From positions 62,001-126,000 of the forward strand of contig JAGXGE010000015.1 in the NCBI GenBank assembly GCA_024637015.1: DNA of 64,000 bases. The letters are read 5' to 3'. Made by a program: the position numbers and the translations under genes. The notes beneath the pieces were generated by a model. The model saw only the letters and a list, made by a program, of their open reading frames with translations. It did no database searches and was not told where the DNA came from. This DNA comes from Aequorivita sp. (GTDB lineage Bacteria > Bacteroidota > Bacteroidia > Flavobacteriales > Flavobacteriaceae). This document shows, piece by piece, positions 7,848-16,651 of this stretch. Within the stretch, counting starts at the first letter, position 1; every line of letters starts with the position of its first letter.

Positions 7848-9002
7848 TTAGTTTTCAGTCTTTAAGGAAATTTCCATAGTGGTACCTTCGCCAGGAACAC
7901 TTTTCAAAACTTTTATCTTTCCGTTGTGATATTCTTCAATAATACGCTTTGCGAGCGAAAGACCTAGTCCCCAACCACGTTTTTTTGTGGTATGTCCGGG
8001 ATTGAAAATTCTTTTGAATTCACTTTTGTTAAGGCCTTTTCCAGTATCGGAAATGTGCACCTTTGCATATTTTGAATTCTTTTCAATCGCAATGGTTATT
8101 TTTCCTTTTCCTTTCATCGCATCAATACCGTTTTTCACCAAATTTTCAATCGTCCAGCTAAAAAGCTGTGGATTCATTTCAACATAAATAGGGGTTTCGG
8201 GAACGTTAAGCTGAAAATTTATGAGTCTGGAAGTACGTTTTTGCAAGTAATAAAAAGTAGCTTTTGTTTCTTCCACCAAATCGCGCTGCTCCAGTTTGTG
8301 AACTGAACCTATTTTTGAAAAACGATCAGTTATGGTTTCTAACCGGGAGATGTCTTTCTCCATTTCCACTATATATTCCGGGTTCACGTTTTCGCTTTTC
8401 AATATTTCGGTCCAACCCACCAAAGAAGAAAGAGGCGTGCCAATTTGATGTGCGGTTTCTTTTGCCATTCCGGCCCAAAGCCTGTTCTGTTCAGAAGATT
8501 TAGAGGTTTTGTAAAAAAGATAAACGGCTAAAATGAAAAGAAAAATTATCAAAATCAGGGCCGCGGGATAATACTTCAGTTTGTTTATCAAAGGTGAATT
8601 TCCGAAATAAATCACAGAAAGCACTTGGTCGTTATACTTCACTTCCAGAGGCTTGTATTCTGATATGTAACGTTTAATAAGTTTTTGTCTGGCAGTTTCG
8701 TTTTTTAGAATTTTGGAGTCTATATTTCTTCCGTCATAAAAGTCCTCTTTTAAAGTATGAAGAATCATAGGAGTCGTACTGTTGCTTTGGATGATGGTAA
8801 GTGCCGTTTCACTCACCGAGCTTCCTTCGCCTGCAAGACTTTGTGCCAACTCTTCCTGTGCCACCGCCCAAATCTCCATTTTCTTGCGCTCGTTTTCCTT
8901 TAGTTGAATAAAGAAAATATAAGTATTCCACAAAATTAGGCTGATAATAAGAATCGAAGCTAAAATAAAACCCCAGCGGGAGAGTGTTTTGTTACTCAGC
9001 AT
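7848..9002 (-). CDS. Membrane sensor histidine kinase (orphan)
   Basis: A 384-residue kinase with membrane segments near residues 12-32 and 140-162 bracketing an extracytoplasmic sensor of about 110 residues. The H box is MAKETAHQIGTPLSSL (about 178-193), with HQIGTP in place of the usual HELKTP, a form common in Bacteroidota. N box (ENLVKNGIDAM), G1 (DTGKGL) and G2 (WGLGLSLA) are all present, so it should be active. No response regulator is adjacent; the signal and partner are unknown. Confidence 0.88.
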   Translation of the reverse strand: MLSNKTLSRWGFILASILIISLILWNTYIFFIQLKENERKKMEIWAVAQEELAQSLAGEGSSVSETALTIIQSNSTTPMILHTLKEDFYDGRNIDSKILKNETARQKLIKRYISEYKPLEVKYNDQVLSVIYFGNSPLINKLKYYPAALILIIFLFILAVYLFYKTSKSSEQNRLWAGMAKETAHQIGTPLSSLVGWTEILKSENVNPEYIVEMEKDISRLETITDRFSKIGSVHKLEQRDLVEETKATFYYLQKRTSRLINFQLNVPETPIYVEMNPQLFSWTIENLVKNGIDAMKGKGKITIAIEKNSKYAKVHISDTGKGLNKSEFKRIFNPGHTTKKRGWGLGLSLAKRIIEEYHNGKIKVLKSVPGEGTTMEISLKTEN

Positions 9003-9100
9003 AAAGAAATTTTTTCCAGTTTAAATATAAAGCAAATATGTTGATATTATTGTACAATCAAGTTTTTAGAAGCTATAATCTTTGGGTACATTTGCAAGTA

Positions 9101-9976
9101 ATGATCTCTATCGAACCACACGAATTATCTACTGGAAAACTGCACGGATACCTTTTGGGGGCAGTTTCGCCAAGACCAATATGTTTTGCAAGCACCATGG
9201 ATAAAGAAGGAAACGTGAACCTTTCTCCCTTTAGTTTTTTTAATGTTTTTAGCGCAAAACCGCCAATCTTGGTGTTTTCACCGGCAAGACGCGGTCGCGA
9301 TAATACCACTAAGCATACTTACGAAAATGTTTTGCAAGTTCCCGAAGTGGTTATAAACATTGTGAGTTTTGAAATGGTGCAGCAAATGTCGCTTTCCTCT
9401 ACCGAATATGCTAAAGGCATAAATGAATTTACAAAAGCAGGATTTACAGAATTGACTTCCGAAATGGTAAAACCACCGCGCGTAGCTGAAGCTCCAGTGC
9501 AATTTGAATGTAAAGTGAACGAAGTTATTGCACTCGGTAAAGAAGGTGGTGCAGGAAATTTGGTGATTTGTGAAGTGGTGAAAATTCATATAAAAGAAGA
9601 AATTTTAGCCGAGGATGGAAGCATCGATCCTTTTAAAATAGATGCGGTTTCAAGACTTGGCGGCAATTGGTACAGCCGTGCTAAATCCGGTCTTTTTGAA
9701 GTGCCAAAACCATTGACAACACTCGGAATGGGCGTCGATATGATTCCTGAAGAAATCCGCCGGAGCAAAGTGTTGACAGGAAATGATTTGGGAATGTTGG
9801 GGAACATAGAAAATTTCCCAAATTCAGAAGAAATTAATACCTTTATAAATACTTCGGAAGAATTAAAAGGGTTGCAGGATGAGGGCAATTCTTTAAAAAT
9901 TCATAAAAAAGCACAAGACTTTTTGTGTGAAGGAAAAATTGACGAAGCTTGGATGGTGCTTTTAAGTAAAAAATAA
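9101..9976 (+). CDS. Flavin reductase-like (flavoredoxin) FMN-binding protein
   Basis: About 291 residues from the ATG at 9101 (MISIEPHEL); a longer frame from 9038 lacks family support. The N-terminal 200 residues are a split-barrel flavin-reductase-like domain: SPRPICFASTMDKEGNVN and PFSFFNVFSAKPP form the FMN pocket, and VVINIV plus the DPFKIDAVSRLGGNWYSR region are typical of the DIM6/NTAB flavoprotein group. The C-terminal 70 residues form a helical extension. It should bind FMN and transfer electrons; the physiological acceptor cannot be told. It is followed closely by the DUF3127 gene. Confidence 0.85.
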   Translation: MISIEPHELSTGKLHGYLLGAVSPRPICFASTMDKEGNVNLSPFSFFNVFSAKPPILVFSPARRGRDNTTKHTYENVLQVPEVVINIVSFEMVQQMSLSSTEYAKGINEFTKAGFTELTSEMVKPPRVAEAPVQFECKVNEVIALGKEGGAGNLVICEVVKIHIKEEILAEDGSIDPFKIDAVSRLGGNWYSRAKSGLFEVPKPLTTLGMGVDMIPEEIRRSKVLTGNDLGMLGNIENFPNSEEINTFINTSEELKGLQDEGNSLKIHKKAQDFLCEGKIDEAWMVLLSKK

Positions 9977-10014
9977 AACGAGAAAAAATAAAGATTAAAC
10001 AATTAAGCAAGAAA

Positions 10015-10392
10015 ATGGAACTACAAGGAAAAATTAAGATGATAGATGAAACCAAAACCTACGGAAACAATGGGTTTAGGAAACGCGAGCTGGTAATTAC
10101 TACCGAAGAACAGTATCCACAACATATTTTGATTGAATTTGTGCAGGACAAAACTGACTTACTGAATAATTATAAAGTAGGGCAGGACGTGAAAGTGAGC
10201 ATCAACGTCCGTGGGCGTGAATGGGTGAACCCACAGGGCGAAACCAAATATTTCAACAGCATCCAAGGATGGCGAGTTGAAAATGTATCACAAGCAGCGG
10301 GAAGTGGTGATATGCCACCAATGCCGCCAGCTGAAGCCTTTGAGCCTGCAAACGATTTTAACGAAGAAGAACACGACGATCTTCCCTTTTAA
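10015..10392 (+). CDS. DUF3127 OB-fold-like protein with SSB-like acidic tail
   Basis: A 125-residue protein of the Bacteroidota family DUF3127. Residues 1-85 form a small beta-rich, OB-like domain (ELQGKIKMI, QHILIEFVQDKTDLL, GREWVNPQGETKYFNSI). A Pro/Gly-rich linker (about 95-110) and an acidic tail ending EEHDDLPF follow. That layout and ending copy bacterial single-stranded DNA-binding protein, whose DD(I/L)PF tail docks repair enzymes. A nucleic-acid role is therefore a fair inference but not established. A strong terminator follows. Confidence 0.8.
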   Translation: MELQGKIKMIDETKTYGNNGFRKRELVITTEEQYPQHILIEFVQDKTDLLNNYKVGQDVKVSINVRGREWVNPQGETKYFNSIQGWRVENVSQAAGSGDMPPMPPAEAFEPANDFNEEEHDDLPF

Positions 10393-10425
10393 TTAAGGGC
10401 GTTGACCATTCCCATGGATTAAATG

Positions 10426-10463
10426 ACCTCGAAGAAATCCAATTTTTCTTCGAGGTTTTTTTA
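10426..10463 (+). terminator. Rho-independent terminator after the DUF3127 gene
   Basis: An 11-bp stem CCTCGAAGAAA / TTTCTTCGAGG with a short loop, followed by seven T. It closes the flavin reductase-DUF3127 unit. Confidence 0.9.
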
Positions 10464-10487
10464 TGTGAAAATTTTCACCAATTTTGA

Positions 10488-11129
10488 ATGATGCATTATC
10501 TAACTGAACAGCTTTGGTTTCCTACTACTTCGGAGGCTACCGTTGATGGTTTGCTTGCTATTGGCGGCGATCTTTCAGCGCAGCGATTGCTGCTTGCATA
10601 TAATTCTGGGATTTTCCCGTGGTTTGAAGATGATCAGCCTCTACTTTGGTGGAGTCCAGATCCGCGAATGGTTTTGTTTCCCGAAAAATTTAAGGTTTCA
10701 AAAAGTCTTCGGAAAACTTTAAACAGTAAAAAATTCAAGGTCACTTTCAACCGAAATTTTTCAGAAGTCATTAAAAAATGTGCTACAGTTCCGCGAAAAG
10801 GACAAGCTGGAACTTGGATTACGGAAGAAATGCAGGAATCATATATTGCTTTGCACAAAGCAGGGCACGCTATTTCTGTTGAGGTTTGGGAAAATGATAA
10901 ATTAGTTGGCGGACTTTACGGAATTGATCTTCCACAGAAAAAAGTGTTTTGTGGTGAGAGTATGTTTAGTTTGGTAAGCGATGCTTCAAAAGTGGCTTTT
11001 TATCATCTTGCGGAATATGTAAAAAGCAAAAATTACAAGTTTATTGACTGTCAGATTTATAATGCGCATTTGGAAAGTTTGGGAGCGGAGGAGATTGGGA
11101 GAGAGGAGTTTTTGGTGATGCTGGAATAA
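10488..11129 (+). CDS. aat: Leucyl/phenylalanyl-tRNA-protein transferase
   Basis: A 213-residue Aat enzyme of normal length. It moves Leu or Phe from tRNA to the N-terminal Arg or Lys of proteins, marking them for ClpS/ClpAP (N-degron pathway). Signature segments are FPTTSEATVDGLLAIGGDLS, FPWF near residue 45, WWSPDPRMVLFP (about 56-67), GTWITEEM (about 107) and GGLYGI (about 143). Two ATGs are adjacent (10488 and 10491) and either can start. It stands alone after a terminator. Confidence 0.95.
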   Translation: MMHYLTEQLWFPTTSEATVDGLLAIGGDLSAQRLLLAYNSGIFPWFEDDQPLLWWSPDPRMVLFPEKFKVSKSLRKTLNSKKFKVTFNRNFSEVIKKCATVPRKGQAGTWITEEMQESYIALHKAGHAISVEVWENDKLVGGLYGIDLPQKKVFCGESMFSLVSDASKVAFYHLAEYVKSKNYKFIDCQIYNAHLESLGAEEIGREEFLVMLE

Positions 11130-11211
11130 ATTTCTTCATAATAAACACTTTCTGACATATTTTTCAAAACAATTAAACCCGTATCTTCGTATTCCACAAT
11201 TCGCTATTCAG

Positions 11212-12960
11212 ATGAAAAACAACTACACAAAATACTTCTTAGTATTGTTGATGGCATTGCAAACTGCTTTTGCTATTTCACAGGAAAAACCTAATCTTCC
11301 GCACAATCTCACCGAAACGGAAAAAGCACTGGTTTCGGAATTTCAGTTTACAAGCCCGAGACTTTCAGCACCGCCTTCTGGCCCTGTGCGCGCTGCGGCA
11401 GAGTGGGAAGAGGTAGAGTATCTTTTAGTTACTTGGCAGCCTTCTTACCCAAATATCCTTCGTCAAATTGTACAAGCTGGGGTTCAAGAATGTAAAGTTA
11501 TAATCACTACACAAAACGAAGCTTCTGTCGCTAATTATTTGACCACAAATGGCGTTGATCTTACCAATGTAATTTTTTTGGATGTTCCATGGGACAGTAT
11601 TTGGATTCGCGATTATGCTGGAAATACCATTTATTCTGATGATGTGGGCGAACTTGCATTGACCGACTGGATATACAACCGCCCCCGCCCAAATGACGAT
11701 GTAATGCCTGTGGCACATGCTGCTCAAGTTGGAATTCCCCTTTATACAACCAACTCTGGCACCAATGATTTGGTAAACACAGGTGGAAACTATATGAGTG
11801 ATGGAATGGGCAATGCCTTTGCTTCAAATTTAATCTTGAATGAAAATGCTGCTGGAAATCCTTATGGCGTAAGCGTTAAAACCGAAAGTCAAATAGACGG
11901 TATTATGCAGGAATATATGGGCATTAACCGTTTTGTGAAAATGAATACGTTGCCATATGACGTTATTCACCATATTGATATGCATATGAAATTGCTAGAT
12001 GAAGAAACGATTTTGGTAAGTAAATACCCTCCAGGAGTTGCTGATGGCCCACAGATTGAAGCAAACATTCAGTATGTTTTGGACAATTTTCAATCACCTT
12101 TTGGAACTCCATATAATATAGAATGGATTGATGCACCACCAAGTACAAATGGAAATTATCCTAATACTGGCGGGCCTTATAATACTTATAGTAATGCGGT
12201 TTTTGTAAATAAAACCATTATGGTTCCCACATACCGCCCAGAAGTTGATGCCCCCGCACTAGCGAAATATCAGGAAATGTTGCCGGGTTACACCGTTGTG
12301 GGCATAGATGTAGATAATCCAGGTGAAAATTTAATAAATTCATTGGGCGCTATTCACTGCATTACGCACACCATTGGTGTTGCAGACCCACTTTGGATTG
12401 TCCATCAGCCCATTGATGATGCTAACGCCGGCAGTACGGTAACCATTGAAGCTTTTATAAAACATATTTCATTTGTGGAACAAGCCAAAGTTTTTTGGAG
12501 GGAAGAAGGTTCAAATACTTACAATGAAATTGAAATGGCTCCTTCCAATTCTGATTATTGGACCGCAGATTTAACTATTCCGAATACACCGGTTAATATA
12601 GAATATTACATTTGGGCTAAGTCATTTTCTGGGAAGGAATTAAACCGTCCCATTGTTGCACCGGAAGGATATTGGACTATTCAGGTGGAAAATCTTTCAG
12701 TTGATGAGTGGGCACAGAATCATATTTCAGCGGCCTATCCGAATCCAACTACTGGCAAAGTATCTTTTAATCTGAATGCTATTCAAGGACCCGTGAAAGT
12801 AGAAATTCACAATATTTTAGGTCAAAAATTATATGAAGAGAATATAGAAAACGGCAATGGAAAAGTAACTTTGGACCTAAACCAAAACTGGCAGGGAACT
12901 TTACTTGTTACTTTTGAAGGTGACTTCGGAAAAGTTCATAAAAAGGTTATTAAGCTGTAA
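11212..12960 (+). CDS. Secreted PPAD-like arginine deiminase with T9SS sorting domain
   Basis: A 582-residue secreted protein: signal peptide (1-24), a deiminase domain (about 60-395), an Ig-like strand-rich domain (about 405-490), and a T9SS type A C-terminal sorting domain (AYPNPTTGKVSF near 507, ending KVHKKVIKL). Catalytic residues of the agmatine/peptidyl-arginine deiminase family are visible: Asp134 in WIRDY, His254 and Asp256 in HIDMH, and Cys383 in AIHC. The order signal-catalytic-Ig-CTD matches the Porphyromonas peptidylarginine deiminase (PPAD), and an RPR pair (Arg157/Arg159) sits where PPAD reads the C-terminal carboxylate. Secreted peptidyl-citrullination is a good inference; agmatine as substrate is the alternative. 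Confidence 0.85.
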   Translation: MKNNYTKYFLVLLMALQTAFAISQEKPNLPHNLTETEKALVSEFQFTSPRLSAPPSGPVRAAAEWEEVEYLLVTWQPSYPNILRQIVQAGVQECKVIITTQNEASVANYLTTNGVDLTNVIFLDVPWDSIWIRDYAGNTIYSDDVGELALTDWIYNRPRPNDDVMPVAHAAQVGIPLYTTNSGTNDLVNTGGNYMSDGMGNAFASNLILNENAAGNPYGVSVKTESQIDGIMQEYMGINRFVKMNTLPYDVIHHIDMHMKLLDEETILVSKYPPGVADGPQIEANIQYVLDNFQSPFGTPYNIEWIDAPPSTNGNYPNTGGPYNTYSNAVFVNKTIMVPTYRPEVDAPALAKYQEMLPGYTVVGIDVDNPGENLINSLGAIHCITHTIGVADPLWIVHQPIDDANAGSTVTIEAFIKHISFVEQAKVFWREEGSNTYNEIEMAPSNSDYWTADLTIPNTPVNIEYYIWAKSFSGKELNRPIVAPEGYWTIQVENLSVDEWAQNHISAAYPNPTTGKVSFNLNAIQGPVKVEIHNILGQKLYEENIENGNGKVTLDLNQNWQGTLLVTFEGDFGKVHKKVIKL

Positions 12961-13049
12961 ACCAAAAAACTTCAGTTGTTCATTTTTTAAAATTTTTAGG
13001 GAGCAAGCAATATGTCGGATCTTTTTTAGTTTTATAAACAACAAGCCTC

Positions 13050-13454
13050 ATGAACAACTGCAATCCTACTAAAATTGCAAGTGTTCGTTTTAAACTCAAT
13101 ATCCCCAAGATTACTATGCATAATATGTTTGCCCTTTTGCTGTTCGCAAGTATTTCAACCTTTTCTTATTCACAAACTAGCCCGCATAAAACTGATGTCA
13201 ATAAAGATATTGATGTAGTTCGTGTTTATGAACAAGTGGTTGTGGAAGGCTACGGAACTCCTTTTATCTATAAAAAATTGGCTACTGCGTATTATTTCAA
13301 AAGTGAATATGGAAAAGCATTGGCTTGGTTCCAAAAATTATTTGCTGAAGAAAAAAACACAGACCCCGAACTTGCTCATCTATACAATCAGGCATTAAAG
13401 GCAGTTGCCGCTGCAAACTCTAGTAATTCTCAAAAAAATTCTTTCCTTCAATAA
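13050..13454 (+). CDS. Small secreted TPR-like protein
   Basis: A 134-residue protein. A hydrophobic segment (about residues 26-40) ending SYS-Q looks like a signal peptide; the ATG at 13116 would give a normal n-region, while the first ATG at 13050 gives an unusually long one. The mature part (VVRVYEQVVVEGYGTPFIYKK then LATAYYF, YGKALAWFQKLF) resembles the TPR stretch at the N-terminus of flavobacterial OmpA-family gliding/T9SS accessory proteins, but the OmpA domain is missing. Function unknown. It lies 90 bases after the deiminase gene and may be cotranscribed. Confidence 0.6.
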   Translation: MNNCNPTKIASVRFKLNIPKITMHNMFALLLFASISTFSYSQTSPHKTDVNKDIDVVRVYEQVVVEGYGTPFIYKKLATAYYFKSEYGKALAWFQKLFAEEKNTDPELAHLYNQALKAVAAANSSNSQKNSFLQ

Positions 13455-14024
13455 TCACACTTCGTGATAGCGGAAGCAATCTTCAATGTGGTCGTTAACC
13501 ATTCCTGTGGCTTGCATATGTGCGTAAACTACCGTACTGCCCAGGAATTTAAATCCACGTTTCTTTAAATCTTTGCTTAAGGCGTCGCTAAGCCCAGTGG
13601 TGGCAGGAGCATCTTTGTGGGATTTCAGGATATTCTTTACGGGTTTATGGTTCACAAATTCCCAAATGTAGTTGCTAAAACTTCCGAATTCTTTTTGAAC
13701 TTCCATAAAGAGTTTTGCGTTTGTAACCGCAGAATGAACCTTCAATTTATTGCGAATAATCCCTTTATTTTGAAGCAAGGAATCAATTTTTGACTGGTCG
13801 TATTTCGCAATTTTTTTATAGTCAAAATTATCAAAAGCTTTTCTGAAATTTTCCCTTTTCCGAAGAATCGTAATCCAACTTAACCCAGCCTGAAAGGTTT
13901 CTAAGATTAGAAACTCAAAAAGGGTTTTATCATCTTTCACAGGCACGCCCCATTCCTCATCGTGATATTTCATATAAAGGGGGTCGTTCCCACACCACCC
14001 ACAGCGTACTTTTTCTGAATGCAT
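13455..14024 (-). CDS. tag: DNA-3-methyladenine glycosylase I
   Basis: About 189 residues from the ATG at 14024 (MHSEKVRCGWCG); the longer frame from 14051 adds nine residues that the family lacks. Tag removes 3-methyladenine from alkylated DNA. Zinc-binding Cys (CGWCG, residues 8-12) and late His residues (HIEDCFRYH) are present, together with YHDEEWGVP, the conserved catalytic-pocket Glu-Trp, and TFQAGLSWITIL. Its stop lies immediately next to the stop of the convergent TPR-like gene. Confidence 0.95.
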   Translation of the reverse strand: MHSEKVRCGWCGNDPLYMKYHDEEWGVPVKDDKTLFEFLILETFQAGLSWITILRKRENFRKAFDNFDYKKIAKYDQSKIDSLLQNKGIIRNKLKVHSAVTNAKLFMEVQKEFGSFSNYIWEFVNHKPVKNILKSHKDAPATTGLSDALSKDLKKRGFKFLGSTVVYAHMQATGMVNDHIEDCFRYHEV

Positions 14025-14069
14025 AAATTTAATTTTACTGACTATTGACACTACGTACTGAATACTTAT

Positions 14070-14789
14070 TTACTGTTGGCCGGGAAAATTAAATGTAATG
14101 GTGCCTAATTGTTTCGTTTTTGAAGCATCAGTATTAAAACGCGCTTGTTCGGAATATTCCAAAGCCGCATCTATTAAACATTCATTGGATGTGGTGGAAG
14201 CGGTTCTGTTGTATGAATTCTTAACTATTTTCCCCAAATTATTAACTTCAATATTAATTACAACTTTTCCGGAACCATAGCAAGTATAAACCGGATTGGG
14301 CAGATCCATGTCTTTTCGGTTTATCAATTGATAACTTATGGTGGTATTTCTATTGCCACTTTTCACAACAGCTTCGCCTTCTTTACCACTTTCACTGTTG
14401 GAAAAATTCTTCTTTTTTTGTTTTTCAGATTTTGTTATTACTGAAGTTCCACTGCCGTTATCGTTTTTTGAATTCTCTATAGCTTCGTTCATTTCCTGAA
14501 GTTTGCCTTCGGTGGTTTTCGTAATTTCTTCTTCGTTTTCTATGGACGAAATAAATTTTTCGGCTTCGTTGTATGCGCGATTGGTTTCCACTTTTACTAT
14601 TTCTGGCGTAAGCTCAGCAATAGCGAGATCTTCGGGAAGTAAGTCTTCGGGAGCCATGACCACATCGTAGGTTTCCTCGTTGGTCTCAACTTTTACCTTG
14701 GATAGCTTAATGCTATATAGTAATAAGACCAAAATGCCAGTTAACATTGAGGTTATGAGGAAAGCTCTGTATGAATAATTGAAATTCAT
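14070..14789 (-). CDS. TonB-like energy transducer domain protein
   Basis: About 239 residues from the ATG at 14789 (MNFNYSYRAF); 14816 is an alternative. One N-terminal membrane segment (about 10-28), an acidic and Ser/Lys-rich linker (about 60-150), and a C-terminal domain (GSGKVVINIEVNNLGKI, then ECLIDAALEYSEQARF) of the TonB C-terminal type. The linker lacks the usual Pro-rich repeat, so it is an atypical TonB or a paralogue. It lies just downstream of truB on the same strand (44-base gap), perhaps at the end of the ftsX operon. Confidence 0.6.
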   Translation of the reverse strand: MNFNYSYRAFLITSMLTGILVLLLYSIKLSKVKVETNEETYDVVMAPEDLLPEDLAIAELTPEIVKVETNRAYNEAEKFISSIENEEEITKTTEGKLQEMNEAIENSKNDNGSGTSVITKSEKQKKKNFSNSESGKEGEAVVKSGNRNTTISYQLINRKDMDLPNPVYTCYGSGKVVINIEVNNLGKIVKNSYNRTASTTSNECLIDAALEYSEQARFNTDASKTKQLGTITFNFPGQQ

Positions 14790-14860
14790 TATTGCAAGTA
14801 CCGAAATTTTGCGCAAAATTCCACAAAAACGCTGAAAATTAAGAAGGTATTAGCGTTATT

Positions 14861-15550
14861 TTAACTTGGAAGCGATGCTTCAAAAGCTTCAATTCCAACT
14901 GCATTTTCAACAGAATAATTGCCAATTTTTGTTCTTCGAAGCGCGGAAAGATGTGCGCCATTGTCCAATGCTTTCCCAAAATCATTAGCCAAAGAGCGAA
15001 TATAAGTGCCTTTACTGCAAACCACGCGAAAGTCTACTTTCGGAAGATCAATCTCTGTTATTTCAAATTCTGAAATGGTAACGGTTCTGAAAGGAATTTC
15101 AACTTTTTCGCCGCTTCGAGCGAATTCATACAATCGTTTTCCATCTTTTTTTAAAGCTGAAAAAACGGGGGGTTGTTGTTGTATTTCACCTAAAAATTGT
15201 TTTGTGGCTTTCTTTATTTTTTCAGAAGTGATTTCTGAAATATCAAAAGTTTGGTCAATTTCCGTTTCCAAATCGAAGCTGGGCGTGGTTGCACCCAAAG
15301 TAAAAGTTCCAGTATATTCCTTTTCCTGAGCTTGAAAAGTGTCTATTTTTTTGGTGAATTTTCCTGAACAGATTATCAAAAGCCCAGTTGCCAAAGGGTC
15401 AAGTGTGCCGGCGTGACCGACTTTTATTTTTTTAATTCCAAAAGATTTTCTAATCAGCCATCTCACTTTGTTCACTACTTGGAAGGAAGTCCATTCCAAA
15501 GGTTTGTCTATTAAAATTACTTGGCCTTCTTTGTAATCTTCTGCAGTCAT
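14861..15550 (-). CDS. truB: tRNA pseudouridine(55) synthase
   Basis: A 229-residue TruB, which makes pseudouridine 55 in the T loop of tRNAs. The catalytic Asp lies in KVGHAGTLDPLATGLL (about residues 41-56); IDKPLEWTSFQVVNKV (about 15-30) and SKGTYIRSLANDFG (about 173-186) are the other family motifs. It lacks a C-terminal PUA domain, as is usual for the shorter bacterial forms. Its start codon overlaps the uppP stop, so translation is probably coupled. Confidence 0.96.
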   Translation of the reverse strand: MTAEDYKEGQVILIDKPLEWTSFQVVNKVRWLIRKSFGIKKIKVGHAGTLDPLATGLLIICSGKFTKKIDTFQAQEKEYTGTFTLGATTPSFDLETEIDQTFDISEITSEKIKKATKQFLGEIQQQPPVFSALKKDGKRLYEFARSGEKVEIPFRTVTISEFEITEIDLPKVDFRVVCSKGTYIRSLANDFGKALDNGAHLSALRRTKIGNYSVENAVGIEAFEASLPS

Positions 15551-16335
15551 TAAATTACTGTAAGTTCTTGAATAAAAAAGTGAATCAATAAAACGGCGAT
15601 TCCAGCGATAATTCTATAGTAACCAAATATTTTAAAGCCGTGTTTGCTCAAATAGTTGATGAATGATTTTATGGCAATCAAAGCCACGACAAAACCAACA
15701 ACGTTCCCAATTATTAACAAATTCACTTGTTCCGAAGAAATCTGGAAGCCTGCTTCGTAATAATCGTAACTTTTTTTCACAGTAGCACCCAACATCGTTG
15801 GAATTGCCAAAAAGAAAGAAAATTCAGCGGCCACAGTTCGCGACAATTTCTGACTCATACCGCCCACAATGCTCGCACCGCTTCGTGAAACACCGGGTAT
15901 CATTGCCAAACATTGGAAGAAGCCAATTTTTAAAGCAGTGAGATATGAAATTTCTGTCTCCTCACCATCGCCAAACCAATCATCTACTTTCAAAAGAATA
16001 AATCCGCCAATTATCAATGAAACCGCAACAGTGATTGGATTTTCCAAAAGGCTGTCAATAAAATCACTCAAAAGCAGTCCTAAAAATACGGCCGGAAGAA
16101 ATGCAACGAAAAGCTTGTAGTAAAAGTCCATACTTTGGAAGAAGCGCTTAAAGTATAAAACCACAACGCTCATAATAGTTCCGAGCTGGATTACTATTGT
16201 AAAAAGTTTGGTAAAATCATCACCGGCAATTCCGAAAAAGGAGGAAGCGATAATCATATGTCCAGTTGAAGAAACGGGCAAAAATTCTGTTAAACCTTCA
16301 ATAACGGCAAGGACAATGGCTTGTAAAGTATCCAC
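15550..16335 (-). CDS. uppP: Undecaprenyl-diphosphatase (bacitracin resistance, BacA type)
   Basis: A 261-residue membrane protein with about eight segments. UppP removes a phosphate from undecaprenyl pyrophosphate so the lipid carrier can be reused for peptidoglycan and other envelope polymers. Motifs are [16 protein letters not shown] (about residues 13-28) and [11 protein letters not shown] (about 145-155), which hold the catalytic Glu, Ser and Arg. Its start overlaps the DUF3098 stop and its stop overlaps the truB start. Confidence 0.97.
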   Translation of the reverse strand: MDTLQAIVLAVIEGLTEFLPVSSTGHMIIASSFFGIAGDDFTKLFTIVIQLGTIMSVVVLYFKRFFQSMDFYYKLFVAFLPAVFLGLLLSDFIDSLLENPITVAVSLIIGGFILLKVDDWFGDGEETEISYLTALKIGFFQCLAMIPGVSRSGASIVGGMSQKLSRTVAAEFSFFLAIPTMLGATVKKSYDYYEAGFQISSEQVNLLIIGNVVGFVVALIAIKSFINYLSKHGFKIFGYYRIIAGIAVLLIHFFIQELTVI

Positions 16336-16598
16336 TAATTTTCTTCTTTGCTATCTGGTTTTAATAAAATGGCGTAAACTTCAATGCCGAAGCCCAAAAG
16401 CACCATTGCCGGGGCCAAACGAATGCGGCGCCAGTTGTAAATTTCAGGATTGAAAACGTTGGGGTCGTCGCTTCCACCTCCGGTCATCAATATAAAACCA
16501 AGTGTGATAAAGGCGATGCCAATAAGCATGAATTTGTAGTTTTTTCTATCAAAAACAAATTCTGTTTTTGCTTCTTCTTTTCGTTTCTTTTCTCCCAT
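16335..16598 (-). CDS. DUF3098 small membrane protein
   Basis: An 87-residue protein with two membrane segments (about 23-40 and 60-79) joined by a [19 protein letters not shown] loop, the family signature. In Flavobacteriia it lies between ftsX and uppP, as here, which suggests an envelope or division role; function is unknown. One palindromic element (about 16620-16640) separates it from ftsX. Confidence 0.85.
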   Translation of the reverse strand: MGEKKRKEEAKTEFVFDRKNYKFMLIGIAFITLGFILMTGGGSDDPNVFNPEIYNWRRIRLAPAMVLLGFGIEVYAILLKPDSKEEN

Positions 16599-16618
16599 AA
16601 TTGAAAGTTTCTGGTTTC

Positions 16619-16642
16619 AGCCCCTCGACAAGCTCAGGGCGA
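16619..16642. repeat. Short GC-rich palindrome between ftsX and the DUF3098 gene
   Basis: GCCCCTCGAC-AAG-CTCAGGGC forms a short hairpin. It resembles the CTCGAC/GTCGAG palindromes seen in leuS (19505-19530) and between trxA and clpP, and its GC content stands out from the surrounding AT-rich DNA. Confidence 0.5.
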
Positions 16643-16651
16643 TTTTTTTAT

